Below are positions 27,283 through 38,957 of a stretch of DNA of 64,000 nt, one piece after another (position 1 is the first letter of the stretch; every line of letters begins with the position of its first letter). The stretch is from the NCBI RefSeq assembly GCF_024347415.1, contig NZ_AP025476.1, positions 3,100,001-3,164,000 of the forward strand, read 5' to 3'. Both the position numbers and the translations under genes were made by a program. The notes below the pieces were generated by a model. It made no database searches. It worked only from the letters and a program-made list of their open reading frames with translations, and was not told the DNA's origin. This DNA is from Vibrio crassostreae (lineage in GTDB: Bacteria; Pseudomonadota; Gammaproteobacteria; Enterobacterales; Vibrionaceae).

Positions 27283-28275
27283 TTAATCTTCAGCGATTGA
27301 CGCTGGTGGCCAGTTTTCTAGACGCATGCCTAGAGAAAGACCACGTGAAGCAAGCACATCTTTAATCTCTGTAAGAGATTTCTTACCAAGGTTTGGCGTT
27401 TTAAGTAGCTCAACCTCAGTGCGCTGTACAAGATCACCGATGTAGTGAATCGCTTCTGCTTTCAAACAGTTAGCAGAGCGAACTGTTAGTTCAAGATCGT
27501 CTACAGGACGTAGTAGGATAGGATCGAATTCTGGCTTCTCTTCCTTCTCCTCAGGTACACGTACATCACGAAGATCTACGAACGCATCCAGTTGTTCAGC
27601 TAAAATAGTAGCTGCACGACGGATTGCTTCCTCAGGTTCTAGAGTACCGTTCGTTTCCATATCGATAACAAGCTTGTCTAAATCAGTACGTTGCTCTACA
27701 CGTGCCGCTTCTACAGCGTAAGCGATTTTATCAACCGGGCTGTAAGTAGCGTCAACTAGTAGACGACCGATAGGACGCTCATCTTCTTCAGTATGGATGC
27801 GAGCTGAAGCTGGAACGTAACCACGACCACGTTCTACTTTGATACGCATAGCGATCTCAGCATTGTCATCCGTTAGGTGACAAATTACGTGCTCAGGGTT
27901 AGCGATCTCTACATCACCATCGTGGGTGATGTCACCTGCAACAACAGGGCCTGAGCCTGATTTGTTCAGTGTAATAAACACTTCATCTTTGCCTTCAGCA
28001 ACGCGTACAGCCAAACCTTTAAGGTTTAGAAGGATTTCCAGGATATCTTCCTGAACGCCTTCTTTAGTGCTGTATTCGTGTAGCACACCTTCAATTTCAA
28101 CTTCTGTTACGGCACAACCCGGCATAGAAGATAGAAGAATGCGGCGAAGAGCATTACCTAGAGTGTGGCCGAAACCGCGCTCTAATGGCTCAAGAGTTAC
28201 TTTCGCGTGTGTCGTATTGATCTGTTCAATGTCAACAAGACGCGGCTTAAGAAATTCTGTTACAGAACCCTGCAT
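27283..28275 (-). CDS. rpoA: DNA-directed RNA polymerase alpha subunit
   Basis: A 330-residue alpha subunit. The N-terminal dimerisation domain ([18 protein letters not shown]) is joined by an acidic linker (about 233-250; [11 protein letters not shown]) to the C-terminal domain (about 250-320). The latter contacts UP elements and activators such as CRP ([33 protein letters not shown]). Lies between rpsD and rplQ as in E. coli; length 329 there. Confidence 0.98.
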   Translation of the reverse strand: MQGSVTEFLKPRLVDIEQINTTHAKVTLEPLERGFGHTLGNALRRILLSSMPGCAVTEVEIEGVLHEYSTKEGVQEDILEILLNLKGLAVRVAEGKDEVFITLNKSGSGPVVAGDITHDGDVEIANPEHVICHLTDDNAEIAMRIKVERGRGYVPASARIHTEEDERPIGRLLVDATYSPVDKIAYAVEAARVEQRTDLDKLVIDMETNGTLEPEEAIRRAATILAEQLDAFVDLRDVRVPEEKEEKPEFDPILLRPVDDLELTVRSANCLKAEAIHYIGDLVQRTEVELLKTPNLGKKSLTEIKDVLASRGLSLGMRLENWPPASIAED

Positions 28276-28297
28276 TGTGTCCTCTCTTTTTTTAACC

Positions 28298-28918
28298 TTA
28301 CTTAGAGTAAAGTTCGACGATCAAGTGTTCATTGATGTCAGCTGATAGGTCAGAACGCTCAGGCATACGCTTGAATGTACCTTCCATTTTGCCAGCATCT
28401 ACTTCAATCCAAGTTGGCTTTTCACGTTGTTCAGCAACTTCTAGAGCCGCTTTAATACGAGATTGCTGTTTAGCTTTCTCGCGGATAGAAACAACGTCGT
28501 TTGCCGCTACTTTGAAAGAAGGAACGTTTACAACTTTACCGTTAACTAGGATAGACTTGTGGCTAACTAGTTGACGAGATTCAGCACGAGTAGCGCCAAA
28601 GCCCATACGGTAAACTACGTTATCAAGACGACCTTCAAGAAGCTGAAGCAGGTTTGCACCTGTGTTGCCTTTAAGACGTGCAGCTTCTTTGTAGTAGTTG
28701 CGGAATTGTTTTTCTAGAACGCCGTAGATACGACGAACTTTTTGCTTCTCACGAAGCTGAACGCCATACTCAGATAGACGACCGCGACGAGCGCCGTGTA
28801 CACCTGGTGCGTTATCAATTTTACACTTGGTATCGATCGCACGGACACCAGACTTAAGGAATAAGTCAGTACCTTCGCGACGGCTAAGCTTCAGCTTAGG
28901 ACCCAAATATCTTGCCAT
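28298..28918 (-). CDS. rpsD: 30S ribosomal protein S4
   Basis: A 206-residue S4 with the S4 RNA-binding domain (about 96-160; [25 protein letters not shown]). It nucleates 30S assembly and in E. coli represses the alpha operon by binding the rpsM leader; a matching leader is present here (29716-29816). It lacks the N-terminal zinc cysteines of the C+ S4 type. Confidence 0.98.
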   Translation of the reverse strand: MARYLGPKLKLSRREGTDLFLKSGVRAIDTKCKIDNAPGVHGARRGRLSEYGVQLREKQKVRRIYGVLEKQFRNYYKEAARLKGNTGANLLQLLEGRLDNVVYRMGFGATRAESRQLVSHKSILVNGKVVNVPSFKVAANDVVSIREKAKQQSRIKAALEVAEQREKPTWIEVDAGKMEGTFKRMPERSDLSADINEHLIVELYSK

Positions 28919-28949
28919 GATCTTTCTCCAATATTCCTAGAAACGAAAC

Positions 28950-29345
<396 letters not shown>

Positions 29346-29358
29346 CTACCTTATCCGA

Positions 29359-29715
29359 CTATTTCTTGATCGGCTTGCGCGGACCCTTACGGGTGCGAGC
29401 GTTGGTTTTAGTACGCTGTCCACGTAGTGGTAGACTGCGACGATGACGAAGACCGCGGTAACAGCCAAGGTCCATAAGACGCTTGATGTTCATCGATACT
29501 TCACGACGTAGATCACCTTCTACAGTGTACTTAGCTACACCATCACGCAGTTGATCGATCTGCTCTTCAGTTAGTTCACTGATCTTAGCATCTTCAGCAA
29601 TACCCACTTCAGCTAGAATAGCTTGAGAGCGAGTTTTACCGATACCGTAGATTGCAGTAAGTGCAATTACAGAATGCTTATGATCAGGAATGTTAATGCC
29701 GGCTATACGGGCCAT
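29359..29715 (-). CDS. rpsM: 30S ribosomal protein S13
   Basis: A 118-residue S13 of the 30S head, contacting P-site tRNA and bridging to the 50S. It starts [19 protein letters not shown] and ends in the basic [18 protein letters not shown] tail. First gene of the alpha operon. Its start (AGGAGTGAATAATG) is embedded in the S4-binding leader. Confidence 0.98.
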   Translation of the reverse strand: MARIAGINIPDHKHSVIALTAIYGIGKTRSQAILAEVGIAEDAKISELTEEQIDQLRDGVAKYTVEGDLRREVSMNIKRLMDLGCYRGLRHRRSLPLRGQRTKTNARTRKGPRKPIKK

Positions 29716-29816
29716 TATTCACTCCTAAGGGGTTCATAAAAGAATTATCCGCAGCAAAGCCCGTTATGGATACGCTGCGGCATACTACTTCTTTTGCACG
29801 CAAAAGGTAGGCCGAG
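29716..29816 (-). promoter_or_regulatory. Alpha-operon leader, probable S4-binding pseudoknot (Alpha_RBS type)
   Basis: The transcript ahead of rpsM holds hairpin CTTTTGC/GCAAAAG (29791-29806) and a long-range pairing CCGCAGC/GCTGCGG (29749-29780 region), then AGGAG at the start codon. Position and helix order agree with the E. coli alpha leader that S4 uses to repress translation. The pseudoknot was not modelled. Confidence 0.7.
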
Positions 29817-29817
29817 G

Positions 29818-29846
29818 AATATACTCGACTCTACCTTGTATTTCAA
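29818..29846 (-). promoter_or_regulatory. Sigma-70 promoter of the alpha operon
   Basis: On the minus strand TTGAAA (29841-29846), 17 bases, TATATT (29818-29823). Transcription should start near 29811, giving a leader of roughly 95 bases before rpsM. Confidence 0.75.
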
Positions 29847-29863
29847 GTAAAAATTTCTGCTAA

Positions 29864-29977
29864 TTAGCCTTGGCGTTGCTTATGCTTTGGCTCACTGCAA
29901 ATCACGCGAACGACACCGTTACGCTTGATAACTTTACAGTTACGGCAGATTTTTTTAACGGAAGCACGAACTTTCAT
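29864..29977 (-). CDS. rpmJ: 50S ribosomal protein L36, zinc-ribbon (C+) form
   Basis: A 37-residue L36: [18 protein letters not shown], then a short loop, and [10 protein letters not shown] at the end. Cys11, Cys14, Cys27 and His32 form the zinc ribbon, so this is the zinc-containing paralogue. It lies between secY and rpsM, closing the spc operon. A zinc-free paralogue elsewhere in the genome would be the Zur-responsive substitute; that is established for some bacteria and not testable here. Confidence 0.96.
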
Positions 29978-30018
29978 TGCTAAACTCCGTAAATGGAATC
30001 GAAATAATTACCACCGAA

Positions 30019-31353
30019 TTAACGGCCGTAACCTTTCAGATTCGCTTTCTTTAACACAGAATCATACTGTTGTGACATCAGATGAGTCTGTACCTGTGCC
30101 ATGAAATCCATGATAACTACCACTACGATTAGTAGTGATGTGCCGCCGAAGTAGAAACGAACGTTCCACGCGACCATCATGAACTCAGGAATCAGACATA
30201 TAAAAGTAATGTATAGAGCGCCCGCAAGGGTTAGTCTAGTCATCACTTTATCGATATATTTCGCTGTCTGCTCACCTGGGCGGATACCGGGTACGAATGC
30301 ACCAGACTTCTTCAAGTTATCAGCTGTTTCACGTGGGTTAAACACCAACGCTGTATAGAAGAAACAGAAGAAGATTATAGCTGCTGCATAAAGCATTACA
30401 TACAAAGGTTGACCTGGGCTAAGAGCTAATGACACGTCAGTTAACCAACCGAACGCGCTGCTTTCACCATTTTGACCAAACCACTGTGCTAATGTTCCTG
30501 GGAACAAAATAATACTCGATGCAAAAATCGCTGGAATAACACCTGCCATATTAATCTTAAGAGGCAAGTGAGAGCTTTGTGCTGCAAAAACTTTACGACC
30601 TTGTTGACGTTTCGCATAGTTAACGACGATACGACGTTGACCACGCTCCATGAAAACTACGAAGTAAATAACAGCAAAAGACAATACAGCAATCAACAGC
30701 AGAAGAAGCACATGCAATTCACCTTGACGCGCTTGCTCGATTGTTTGACCGATTGCAGAAGGCAATCCAGCAACAATACCTGCAAAAATCAGAATGGAAA
30801 TACCATTACCGATTCCTCGCTCAGTGATTTGTTCACCTAACCACATTAAGAACATGGTACCAGTTACTAAACTCACGGTAGCAATAAGCGTAAACATGGT
30901 TTGGTTGATAACAACCAGATTGTCGACCATGTTTGGTAAGCCTGTTGCGATACCAATAGCTTGGAATGTTGCAAGTACAAGCGTGCCGTAGCGTGTATAT
31001 TGGCTTATCTTACGACGGCCTGCTTCACCCTCTTTCTTGAGTTCCGCTAACGCTGGATGAACTACAGTTAGCAATTGGACTACGATCGATGCCGAAATGT
31101 ACGGCATGATACCCAATGCTAATATAGATGCACGCTCAAGAGCACCACCGGAGAACATGTTAAACATTTCAACGATGGTACCTTTTTGCTGATCGAACAA
31201 ATCGGCAAGTACAGCTGCGTCAATACCAGGGATCGGCACAAAAGAGCCGGCTCGGAATACTAAAAGTGCACCAATTACGAATAATAAGCGCGACTTTAGT
31301 TCACTTAAGCCGCTCTGAGCACTACGAAAATCTTGTCCTGGTTTCTTAGCCAT
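30019..31353 (-). CDS. secY: Preprotein translocase subunit SecY
   Basis: A 444-residue protein with ten transmembrane helices forming the SecYEG channel of the inner membrane. Conserved segments include [28 protein letters not shown] (plug and TM2 region), [18 protein letters not shown] and the cytosolic loop [22 protein letters not shown]. coli SecY is 443 aa. Encoded in the spc operon between rplO and rpmJ. Confidence 0.98.
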   Translation of the reverse strand: MAKKPGQDFRSAQSGLSELKSRLLFVIGALLVFRAGSFVPIPGIDAAVLADLFDQQKGTIVEMFNMFSGGALERASILALGIMPYISASIVVQLLTVVHPALAELKKEGEAGRRKISQYTRYGTLVLATFQAIGIATGLPNMVDNLVVINQTMFTLIATVSLVTGTMFLMWLGEQITERGIGNGISILIFAGIVAGLPSAIGQTIEQARQGELHVLLLLLIAVLSFAVIYFVVFMERGQRRIVVNYAKRQQGRKVFAAQSSHLPLKINMAGVIPAIFASSIILFPGTLAQWFGQNGESSAFGWLTDVSLALSPGQPLYVMLYAAAIIFFCFFYTALVFNPRETADNLKKSGAFVPGIRPGEQTAKYIDKVMTRLTLAGALYITFICLIPEFMMVAWNVRFYFGGTSLLIVVVVIMDFMAQVQTHLMSQQYDSVLKKANLKGYGR

Positions 31354-31373
31354 CTGTACCTCGTTCCTCGAGA

Positions 31374-31808
31374 TTATTCCTCGATTTTACCGCCTGCAGC
31401 TTCGATTGCAGCTTTAGCGCCTTTAGTCACGCGTAGACCTTTAACAGTCACAGCTTTGCTTAGGTCACCAGAAAGAACGATCTTAACAAATTCGATGTTC
31501 TTAGTGATAACGTTAGCAGCTTTAAGGCTGTTAAGATCAACTACGTCACCTGTTACTTTCGCTAGCTCAGCTAGACGAACTTCAGCAGACACTAGGCTCT
31601 TACGAGAAGTGAAACCGAATTTAGGTAGACGTTGTTTTAGAGGCATTTGACCGCCTTCAAAACCTGGACGAACAGAGCCGCCAGAACGTGACTTTTGACC
31701 TTTGTGACCGCGGCCACCTGTTTTACCAAGGCCAGAACCGATACCACGACCTACACGCTTCTTAGAAGGTTTAGAGCCAGCAGCCGGTGATAGAGTATTC
31801 AAACGCAT
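31374..31808 (-). CDS. rplO: 50S ribosomal protein L15
   Basis: A 144-residue L15, with the Gly/Arg-rich N-terminal extension ([29 protein letters not shown]) that threads into 23S rRNA, and a globular C-terminus. Length equals E. coli L15. Six bases separate rpmD and this start. Confidence 0.98.
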   Translation of the reverse strand: MRLNTLSPAAGSKPSKKRVGRGIGSGLGKTGGRGHKGQKSRSGGSVRPGFEGGQMPLKQRLPKFGFTSRKSLVSAEVRLAELAKVTGDVVDLNSLKAANVITKNIEFVKIVLSGDLSKAVTVKGLRVTKGAKAAIEAAGGKIEE

Positions 31809-31813
31809 TCTGA

Positions 31814-31990
31814 TTACTCCTCAATCTTAACCATGTAGTAAACCTTGTTGATCATACCGCGTACGCACGGAGTATCTTCAAGTTCTACTGTATGGTTGAT
31901 GCGACGAAGACCTAGACCTTTAAGACACGCTTTGTGCTTAGGTAGGCGACCAATTGAGCTTTTAGTTTGAGTTACTTTAATAGTTGCCAT
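31814..31990 (-). CDS. rpmD: 50S ribosomal protein L30
   Basis: A 58-residue L30 starting [22 protein letters not shown] longer reading from 32017 is rejected because L30 proteins begin at this ATG and the extension would overlap rpsE. Part of the spc operon. Confidence 0.97.
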   Translation of the reverse strand: MATIKVTQTKSSIGRLPKHKACLKGLGLRRINHTVELEDTPCVRGMINKVYYMVKIEE

Positions 31991-31997
31991 CGTGTGC

Positions 31998-32498
31998 TTA
32001 CTCCGAAATAGATTCAACAGTTAGACCACGTTTAGCAGCAACCATTTCTGGTGACTTAACGTCTACTAGAGCACCAATCGTTGCACGAACGATGTTGATC
32101 GGGTTCGTTGAACCGTATGCTTTAGAAAGTACGTTATGTACGCCCGCAACTTCAAGTACAGCACGCATTGCACCACCGGCAATAACACCTGTACCTTCTG
32201 CAGCTGGCTGCATGTAAACTTTAGAGCCCGAATGACGACCTTTCACCGGGTGGTGAAGAGTGCCTTCGTTAAGCGATACTGTAACCATGTTACGGCGCGC
32301 TTTTTCCATTGCTTTTTGAATCGCAGCAGGTACTTCACGAGCTTTGCCGTAACCGAAACCTACGCGACCGTTACCGTCACCAACTACTGTTAGTGCAGTA
32401 AAGCTCATGATTCGACCACCTTTAACCGTCTTAGATACACGGTTAACTGCGATCAGCTTTTCTTGCAAATCATTAGCTTGTTGTTGTTCTTTAGCCAT
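31998..32498 (-). CDS. rpsE: 30S ribosomal protein S5
   Basis: A 166-residue S5 with the N-terminal double-stranded RNA-binding fold ([23 protein letters not shown], the region of spectinomycin-resistance changes) and the C-terminal GHSMI-like fold. Affects decoding accuracy. E. coli S5 is 167 aa. Confidence 0.98.
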   Translation of the reverse strand: MAKEQQQANDLQEKLIAVNRVSKTVKGGRIMSFTALTVVGDGNGRVGFGYGKAREVPAAIQKAMEKARRNMVTVSLNEGTLHHPVKGRHSGSKVYMQPAAEGTGVIAGGAMRAVLEVAGVHNVLSKAYGSTNPINIVRATIGALVDVKSPEMVAAKRGLTVESISE

Positions 32499-32512
32499 CT
32501 TCCAACCCTACC

Positions 32513-32866
32513 TTAGAATTTCAGACCAGCTTCGCGAGCAGATTCTGCTAGCGCCGCTACTCGACCGTGGTATTGGAAACCAGAACGATCAAATGCAACT
32601 GAAGCTACGCCTTTTTCAAGAGCGCGCTCAGCAACAGCTTTACCAACTGCTTTAGCTGCATCAACGTTACCAGTGTTCTTAACTTGCTCACGGATCGCTT
32701 TTTCTACAGTAGAAGCAGCTGCGATAACCTCAGAGCCGTTTGCCGCGATAACTTGTGCGTAAACATGGCGAGGAGTACGGTGTACTACCAGGCGAGTTGC
32801 ACCAAGTTCTGCAATCTTACGACGTGCACGTGTAGCACGACGGATGCGAGATGCTTTCTTATCCAT
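32513..32866 (-). CDS. rplR: 50S ribosomal protein L18
   Basis: A 117-residue L18, which binds 5S rRNA in the central protuberance with L5. It starts [17 protein letters not shown] and ends [26 protein letters not shown], both characteristic. Length equals E. coli L18. Confidence 0.98.
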   Translation of the reverse strand: MDKKASRIRRATRARRKIAELGATRLVVHRTPRHVYAQVIAANGSEVIAAASTVEKAIREQVKNTGNVDAAKAVGKAVAERALEKGVASVAFDRSGFQYHGRVAALAESAREAGLKF

Positions 32867-32875
32867 AGTGATACC

Positions 32876-33409
32876 TTACTTCTTCTTAGCTTCTTTAGTA
32901 CGCACATTTTCATCTGCGTAACGAACACCTTTGCCTTTGTAAGGCTCAGGAGCACGGTAAGAACGAATGTCAGCCGCAACTTGACCTACTACTTGCTTAT
33001 CGCAACCAGTAATGATGATCTCAGTTTGGCTAGGGCACTCAGCTTTAATACCTTCAGGTAGAGCGTGCTCTACTGGGTGAGAAAAACCAAGAGTTAGAGC
33101 TACAGAGTTGCCTTTCATAGCAGCACGGTAACCAACACCCTTAAGAGTTAGCTTCTTAGTGAAGCCCTCAGTAACACCCACAACCATGTTATTAACTAGA
33201 GCGCGAGCTGTACCAGCTTGTGCCCATGCGTTAGTAACACCTTCTTTCGGACCGAAAGTTAGGTTGGTTTCTTCCTGTGCAATAACTACGGCGCTGTTAA
33301 GAACGCGAGTAAGCTCACCTTTGCTACCTTTTACAGTAACTTCTTGGCCGTTTAGTTTCACCTCTACGCCAGCTGGAATAGCGACAGGTGCTTTAGCAAC
33401 ACGAGACAT
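32876..33409 (-). CDS. rplF: 50S ribosomal protein L6
   Basis: A 177-residue L6 near the factor-binding centre, with two L6 repeats and the C-terminal signature [14 protein letters not shown]. Starts [17 protein letters not shown]. Length equals E. coli L6. Confidence 0.98.
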   Translation of the reverse strand: MSRVAKAPVAIPAGVEVKLNGQEVTVKGSKGELTRVLNSAVVIAQEETNLTFGPKEGVTNAWAQAGTARALVNNMVVGVTEGFTKKLTLKGVGYRAAMKGNSVALTLGFSHPVEHALPEGIKAECPSQTEIIITGCDKQVVGQVAADIRSYRAPEPYKGKGVRYADENVRTKEAKKK

Positions 33410-33419
33410 AATCTACTCC

Positions 33420-33812
33420 TTAAGCTACGTAACAGATGATTTCACCGCCAAGACCTGCTTTACGAGCAGCACGGTCAGACATCAGACCCTTGGAAGTAGA
33501 AACAACTGCAATACCAAGACCACCCATCACTGTAGGTAAAGAGTCTTTATTTTTATAAACTCTTAGACCAGGACGTGATACACGCTTGATTTGCTCGATT
33601 ACAGGTTTAGCTTGGAAGTACTTAAGAGTAACTTCTAGCTCAGGTTTTGCTTCGCTGTTAACAGCGAAGTCTACGATGTAACCTTCAGCTTTAAGTAATG
33701 CAGCAATTGCAACTTTAAGCTTTGAAGAAGGCATTTTTACAGCAACTTTGTTTGCTGCCTGACCGTTACGAACTCGGGTCAGCATATCCGAAATCGGATC
33801 TTGCATGCTCAT
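33420..33812 (-). CDS. rpsH: 30S ribosomal protein S8
   Basis: A 130-residue S8 that binds helix 21 of 16S rRNA; in E. coli it also represses the spc operon. The C-terminal signature [27 protein letters not shown] is intact. Length equals E. coli S8. Confidence 0.98.
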   Translation of the reverse strand: MSMQDPISDMLTRVRNGQAANKVAVKMPSSKLKVAIAALLKAEGYIVDFAVNSEAKPELEVTLKYFQAKPVIEQIKRVSRPGLRVYKNKDSLPTVMGGLGIAVVSTSKGLMSDRAARKAGLGGEIICYVA

Positions 33813-33841
33813 AAGATTTACTCCAAATGATTAAGTGGCAA

Positions 33842-34147
33842 TTACCAGCTAGCCTTACGAAGACCCGGAATCTCGCCTTTCATGCAAGCTTCACGAACCT
33901 TAATGCGGCTTAGACCGAATTTACGTAGGTAACCGTGTGGACGACCAGTTTGGTTGCAACGGTTGCGCTGACGTGATGCACTTGAATCACGTGGAAGAGA
34001 TTGCAGTTTAAGAACCGCATTCCAACGATCTTCTTCAGATGCGTTTACATCGCTAATGATAACTTTTAGCGCAGAACGCTTTTCAGCGAACTTAGCTACT
34101 AGTTTTGCACGTTTAGCTTCACGTGCTTTCATTGATTGTTTAGCCAT
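33842..34147 (-). CDS. rpsN: 30S ribosomal protein S14, zinc-free (C-) long form
   Basis: A 101-residue S14 starting [20 protein letters not shown] and ending [11 protein letters not shown]. The much longer frame to 34375 is an artefact overlapping rplE. It is the long gamma-proteobacterial form without the two CxxC pairs, so it needs no zinc, in contrast to L36 here. Confidence 0.97.
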   Translation of the reverse strand: MAKQSMKAREAKRAKLVAKFAEKRSALKVIISDVNASEEDRWNAVLKLQSLPRDSSASRQRNRCNQTGRPHGYLRKFGLSRIKVREACMKGEIPGLRKASW

Positions 34148-34163
34148 AACAGTAACCCTACCC

Positions 34164-34703
34164 TTACTTACGGAATGGGAAGTTAAAGGCAGCCAGCAGA
34201 GCTCGGCCTTCCTCATCGGAACCCGCAGAAGTCGTGATAGTAATATCAAGACCGCGGACACGATCGACTTTATCGTAGTCGATTTCCGGAAAGATGATTT
34301 GCTCGCGAACGCCCATGCTGTAGTTACCGCGACCGTCAAAAGACTTAGCGCTAACACCACGGAAATCACGTACACGTGGAAGTGCGATAGAGATTAAACG
34401 CTCTAAAAATTCCCACATGCGCTCACCACGCAAGGTTACTTTACAACCAATTGGGTAGCCTTCACGAATTTTGAAACCAGCTACAGATTTACGCGCTTTA
34501 GTGATAAGTGGCTTTTGACCAGAGATCGTTGCCATATCAGCTGCTGCGTTTTCTAGCAGTTTCTTATCGTTGATTGCTTCACCAACGCCCATGTTTAGGG
34601 TGATTTTCTCAATCCTAGGGACTTGCATGACGCTTGTGTAGCTGAACTCTTTGGTAAGCTCAGCGACTACAGACGACTTGTAGTAATCATGCAGTTTCGC
34701 CAT
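34164..34703 (-). CDS. rplE: 50S ribosomal protein L5
   Basis: A 179-residue L5, partner of 5S rRNA and P-site tRNA in the central protuberance. Typical blocks are [36 protein letters not shown] and [20 protein letters not shown]. Length equals E. coli L5. In E. coli the S8 repressor site lies at the start of this gene. Confidence 0.98.
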   Translation of the reverse strand: MAKLHDYYKSSVVAELTKEFSYTSVMQVPRIEKITLNMGVGEAINDKKLLENAAADMATISGQKPLITKARKSVAGFKIREGYPIGCKVTLRGERMWEFLERLISIALPRVRDFRGVSAKSFDGRGNYSMGVREQIIFPEIDYDKVDRVRGLDITITTSAGSDEEGRALLAAFNFPFRK

Positions 34704-34727
34704 AGTAGAACTCCAAATTACTTCTAA

Positions 34728-35045
34728 TTAGTTAGAAACAGTTTCGCCGTTAGATTTGAAGAAACGAACTTTCTTGCCATCTTCGATACGGAAACCGATA
34801 CGGTCTGCTTTACCAGTAGCCGCGTTAAAAACAGCAACGTTAGAAGCATCAATAGCTGCTTCTTGTTCAACGATGCCACCTTGTTGACCTAGAGCCGGAA
34901 CCGGCTTTTGGTGTTTCTTAACAAGGTTGATGCCTTCAACGATAACTTTACCAGTTGTCAGAACCTTAGTTACTTTACCTTTCTTGCCTTTATCTTTACC
35001 AGCAAGAATGATTACTTCGTCATTACGACGGATTTTAGCTGCCAT
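34728..35045 (-). CDS. rplX: 50S ribosomal protein L24
   Basis: A 105-residue L24, an assembly initiator, with a KOW motif near the N-terminus ([24 protein letters not shown]). One residue longer than in E. coli. Lies 11 bases after rplN. Confidence 0.98.
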   Translation of the reverse strand: MAAKIRRNDEVIILAGKDKGKKGKVTKVLTTGKVIVEGINLVKKHQKPVPALGQQGGIVEQEAAIDASNVAVFNAATGKADRIGFRIEDGKKVRFFKSNGETVSN

Positions 35046-35056
35046 ATTGCCGCTCC

Positions 35057-35428
35057 TTACAGAACTTCAGGTGCTAGTGATACAATCTTCATGAATTTCG
35101 CGTTACGAAGTTCACGAGTCACAGGACCAAAGATACGTGTGCCGACTGGTTGCTCAGTAGTGTCATTTAACAATACACAAGCATTACTGTCGAAGCGAAT
35201 GACAGAACCGTCTGGGCGACGAACGCCTTTACGGGTGCGCACTACTACCGCCTTCAGAACATCACCTTTTTTTACTTTACCGCGAGGAATCGCTTCCTTC
35301 ACTGTAACCTTGATGACGTCACCGATATGTGCATAACGGCGGTGAGAGCCACCCAGAACCTTAATACACATTACCTTGCGCGCGCCAGAGTTATCTGCTG
35401 CGTCAAGTGTACTTTGCATCTGGATCAT
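35057..35428 (-). CDS. rplN: 50S ribosomal protein L14
   Basis: A 123-residue L14 at the subunit interface, starting [28 protein letters not shown]. First gene of the spc operon, directly behind its own promoter. Length equals E. coli L14. Confidence 0.98.
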   Translation of the reverse strand: MIQMQSTLDAADNSGARKVMCIKVLGGSHRRYAHIGDVIKVTVKEAIPRGKVKKGDVLKAVVVRTRKGVRRPDGSVIRFDSNACVLLNDTTEQPVGTRIFGPVTRELRNAKFMKIVSLAPEVL

Positions 35429-35497
35429 TGTTAGTGCTCCGCTAAATATTAAAACTAGACCCTCTCGGGTCGGGCTGCCTCTTTAAAAGGGACGCGA

Positions 35498-35503
35498 ATT
35501 GTA
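35498..35503 (-). promoter_or_regulatory. Probable -10 element of the spc operon promoter
   Basis: TACAAT on the minus strand, followed by the G+C-rich discriminator TCGCGTCCC, with start near 35491. No good -35 hexamer is seen at the usual distance (TACCCA at best). The location between the S10 terminator and rplN fits the spc promoter. Confidence 0.6.
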
Positions 35504-35534
35504 CCACCCTTTTTTTAAATTGGGTAGACAAAAA

Positions 35535-35570
35535 ACAAGCGGCTCCAAAAAATTATTTGGAGCCGCTTAT
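35535..35570 (-). terminator. Terminator of the S10 operon, after rpsQ
   Basis: Perfect 13-bp stem AAGCGGCTCCAAA/TTTGGAGCCGCTT with a 6-base loop (35537-35568), followed on the minus strand by GTTTTTTGTC. It separates S10 from spc transcription, although read-through may occur. Confidence 0.9.
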
Positions 35571-35590
35571 AAGTTATAGAATTACAAAGA

Positions 35591-35845
35591 TTAAATCTTC
35601 GCTTTTTCTAGAACTTTAACCAATGTCCAAGACTTAGTCTTAGACAGAGGACGACACTCAGCGATTTCAACTTTGTCGCCTAGGCCACAAGTGTTGTCTT
35701 CGTCGTGTGCGTGTACTTTAGTCGTGCGTTTGATGAACTTACCGTAAATTGGGTGTTTTACAGTGCGTTCAATAGCAACAACGATAGACTTGTCCATCTT
35801 GTCGCTTACTACACGGCCTTGCTGGATGCGGTTAGTTTCGCTCAT
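35591..35845 (-). CDS. rpsQ: 30S ribosomal protein S17
   Basis: An 84-residue S17, an OB-fold 16S rRNA binder, with [31 protein letters not shown]. Last gene of the S10 operon. Its ATG shares one base with the rpmC stop (TAATG). Length equals E. coli S17. Confidence 0.98.
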   Translation of the reverse strand: MSETNRIQQGRVVSDKMDKSIVVAIERTVKHPIYGKFIKRTTKVHAHDEDNTCGLGDKVEIAECRPLSKTKSWTLVKVLEKAKI

Positions 35846-36036
35846 TATGCGCCTGCCTTTTCAGTCAAAACAGTTTTCACACGTGCGATGTCACGGCGTA
35901 CAGCTTTTAGAGTATGAGTTTGCTGTAGTTGACCAGTTGCAGCTTGCATGCGCAAGTTGAACTGTTCACGTAGCAAATTCAATAGCTCAGCGTTAAGCTC
36001 TTCAACGTTCTTTTCGCGTAGATCTTGTGCTTTCAT
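35845..36036 (-). CDS. rpmC: 50S ribosomal protein L29
   Basis: A 63-residue L29 near the tunnel exit, starting [34 protein letters not shown] 36036 is chosen over the in-frame GTG at 36039 because it matches the family start and overlaps the rplP stop by one base (TGATG). Confidence 0.97.
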   Translation of the reverse strand: MKAQDLREKNVEELNAELLNLLREQFNLRMQAATGQLQQTHTLKAVRRDIARVKTVLTEKAGA

Positions 36037-36446
36037 CACATCACCTGCTTAGTTACAAAAGTAGTTTTAACAGGCAGTTTACGTGCCGCTAGGCGGAACG
36101 CTTCACGTGCCAACTCTTCAGGTACGCCATTCATCTCGTACATAACTTTGCCTGGTTGGATTTGAGCAACCCAGTACGCAACTGAACCTTTACCTTTACC
36201 TTGACGAACTTCAAGAGGCTTTTCAGTAATCGGCTTGTCTGGGAATACACGGATCCAGATTTGACCTTGACGCTTAATGTGACGTGTCATAGCACGACGT
36301 GCCGCTTCGATTTGACGTGCAGTCAGACGACCACGGCCAACAGCTTTAAGACCGAATTCGCCGAAGCTTACTTCAGTACCTTTAGCTAGACCACGGTTAC
36401 GACCAGTCATAACCTTGCGGAACTTAGTACGTTTTGGTTGTAGCAT
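36036..36446 (-). CDS. rplP: 50S ribosomal protein L16
   Basis: A 136-residue L16, starting [21 protein letters not shown]. It organises the A-site side of 23S rRNA. Length equals E. coli L16. The Arg in [17 protein letters not shown] residues targeted by ribosomal oxygenases lies near residue 81-82, but modification cannot be read here. Confidence 0.98.
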   Translation of the reverse strand: MLQPKRTKFRKVMTGRNRGLAKGTEVSFGEFGLKAVGRGRLTARQIEAARRAMTRHIKRQGQIWIRVFPDKPITEKPLEVRQGKGKGSVAYWVAQIQPGKVMYEMNGVPEELAREAFRLAARKLPVKTTFVTKQVM

Positions 36447-36457
36447 CGTTCGACTCC

Positions 36458-37156
36458 TTACTTACGGCCTTTACGCTGCTTCTTAGGCTTATCGCCTTTT
36501 GGCTCTACTGCGTTAGCAGCTGGCATACCGCCTAGAATCTCACCTTTGAAGATCCAAACTTTAATGCCGATCACACCGTATTGAGTGTGAGCCGAAGAAG
36601 TTGCGTAATCAATGTCTGCACGTAGAGTGTGTAGAGGCACACGGCCTTCACGGTACCACTCAGAACGTGCGATTTCAGCACCGCCAAGACGGCCGCCTAC
36701 TTGTACTTTGATGCCTTTAGCGCCTAGACGCATAGCATTTTGTACCGCACGCTTCATTGCACGACGGAACATAACACGACGCTCTAGTTGAGACGCGATG
36801 CTATCAGCTACAAGCTGACCATCTAGCTCAGGCTTACGTACTTCAGCGATGTTAATTTGCGCTGGTACACCTGCGATTTTAGCTACAGCTGCGCGTAGCT
36901 TCTCTACGTCTTCACCTTTCTTACCGATAACAACGCCAGGACGAGCAGTGTGAATAGTCACACGGATGCTCTTAGCTGGACGCTCGATAACGATACGAGA
37001 TAATGATGCTTTTTGTAGTTCCTTTGTAAGGAACTGACGTACCTTGAAGTCGCCGTCTAGGTTGTCAGCGAATTCGTTGGTATTAGCAAACCATGTAGCA
37101 TTCCAAGGCTTAACGATGCCAAGACGAATACCATTAGGATGTACTTTCTGACCCAT
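36458..37156 (-). CDS. rpsC: 30S ribosomal protein S3
   Basis: A 232-residue S3 of the mRNA entry channel, with a KH domain ([20 protein letters not shown], including the GxxG loop) and the C-terminal S3 domain ([28 protein letters not shown]). AGGAGAG precedes the ATG. One residue shorter than E. coli S3. Confidence 0.98.
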
Positions 37157-37174
37157 TGCTTACTCTCCTAGTCT

Positions 37175-37507
37175 TTAGCGATCTGCTACAACAATAGTGA
37201 TGTGGCTTGAACGCTTCAAGATACGATCCGCACGACCTTTAGCACGAGGCATAATACGCTTCATGATAGGGCCCTCATCTACGAAGATTTTAGCGACATT
37301 TAGATCGTCGATATCTGCACCTTCGTTATGTTCCGCGTTAGCGATAGCTGACTCAAGAACCTTCTTAACTAATACAGCAGCTTTTTTGTTGCTGAAAGTT
37401 AGAATTTCTAGAGCTTGGTCTACCGACTTACCGCGAATTTGGTCTGCAACTAAGCGAGCTTTCTGTGGAGAAATACGAGCAAAGTTATGTTTAGCTAAAG
37501 CTTCCAT
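37175..37507 (-). CDS. rplV: 50S ribosomal protein L22
   Basis: A 110-residue L22 lining the exit tunnel, with the beta-hairpin near [22 protein letters not shown]. Two consecutive ATGs occur. The second (37507) is six bases from AGGAG and gives the usual length of 110, so it is preferred over 37510. Confidence 0.96.
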   Translation of the reverse strand: MEALAKHNFARISPQKARLVADQIRGKSVDQALEILTFSNKKAAVLVKKVLESAIANAEHNEGADIDDLNVAKIFVDEGPIMKRIMPRAKGRADRILKRSSHITIVVADR

Positions 37508-37517
37508 CATCTACTCC

Positions 37518-37808
<291 letters not shown>

Positions 37809-37815
37809 TTATAAA

Positions 37816-38640
37816 TTATTTAGTGCGACGACGTACGATGTACTTGTCAGTGCGCTTGTTCTTACGAGTCTTGAAGCCCTTAGTAGGAACGCCCCAAGGA
37901 GAAACTGGGTGACGACCACCAGATGTGCGGCCTTCACCACCACCATGTGGGTGATCCACCGGGTTCATTACTACACCACGTACGGTTGGACGTACGCCGC
38001 GCCAGCGTGAAGCACCAGCTTTACCAAGTTCACGTAGCATATGCTCAGAGTTACCAACTTCACCGATCGTTGCACGACCTTCAGAAAGTACTTTGCGCAT
38101 CTCACCAGAACGTAGACGGATAGTTACGTATGCACCATCGCGAGCGATGATTTGAGCATAAGCACCAGCCGAACGAGCTAGTTGAGCACCTTTACCAGGC
38201 TTAAGTTCAACACAGTGTACAGTAGAACCTACTGGGATGTTGCGCATCGGCAGAGTGTTACCTGCTTTGATTGCAGCATCTACGCCAGATTGAATCTGGT
38301 CGCCTGCGTTAACACCTTTAGGTGCAATGATGTAACGACGCTCACCGTCTGCGTACAGAACTAGAGCGATGTTAGCACTACGGTTTGGATCGTATTCTAG
38401 ACGCTCAACTTTCGCTGGGATGCCATCTTTAGTACGTTTGAAGTCAATTACACGGTAATGGTGCTTATGACCACCACCGATGTGACGTACTGTAATACGA
38501 CCGTTGTTGTTACGACCACCGTTCTTAGAGTTTTTCTCTAGAAGTGGTGCGTATGGCTTACCCTTGTGTAGGTCAGCGTTAACAACTTTAACGACGTGAC
38601 GACGACCAGGGGAAGTCGGCTTACATTTAACAATAGCCAT
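37816..38640 (-). CDS. rplB: 50S ribosomal protein L2
   Basis: A 274-residue L2 close to the peptidyl-transferase centre. It carries the conserved His in [30 protein letters not shown]. coli L2 is 273 aa. Part of the S10 operon between rplW and rpsS. Confidence 0.98.
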   Translation of the reverse strand: MAIVKCKPTSPGRRHVVKVVNADLHKGKPYAPLLEKNSKNGGRNNNGRITVRHIGGGHKHHYRVIDFKRTKDGIPAKVERLEYDPNRSANIALVLYADGERRYIIAPKGVNAGDQIQSGVDAAIKAGNTLPMRNIPVGSTVHCVELKPGKGAQLARSAGAYAQIIARDGAYVTIRLRSGEMRKVLSEGRATIGEVGNSEHMLRELGKAGASRWRGVRPTVRGVVMNPVDHPHGGGEGRTSGGRHPVSPWGVPTKGFKTRKNKRTDKYIVRRRTK

Positions 38641-38654
38641 TTTTACTACTCCTG

Positions 38655-38957
38655 TTATTCCGCGCCGCCAACGAAGTCAAGATCTTGACCTTCTTTCAAA
38701 GTAACGTAGGCTTTTTTCACGTCTGAACGACGGCCTTCACGCATACCTTGACGTTTGGTCTTACCCTTTAATACAAGAGTATTTACAGACTTAACTTCAA
38801 CTTCAAATAGCTTTTCTACAGCTGCTTTGATCTCTTTCTTAGTTGCATCTTTAGCTACTTTGAAAACGATAGTGTTCGCTTTCTCAGCTGCCATAGTTGC
38901 TTTTTCAGAGATGTGCGGAGCACGTAGAACTTTTAAGATACGCTCTTCAGTGATCAT
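38655..38957 (-). CDS. rplW: 50S ribosomal protein L23
   Basis: A 100-residue L23, the docking site for trigger factor and SRP at the tunnel exit. It starts [21 protein letters not shown]. Its start overlaps the rplD stop by ATGA. Confidence 0.98.
   Translation of the reverse strand: MITEERILKVLRAPHISEKATMAAEKANTIVFKVAKDATKKEIKAAVEKLFEVEVKSVNTLVLKGKTKRQGMREGRRSDVKKAYVTLKEGQDLDFVGGAE

Noticed and set aside
33842..34375. 177-codon version of rpsN
   Set aside because: The first 76 codons overlap rplE and do not resemble S14; the true start is the internal ATG at 34147.
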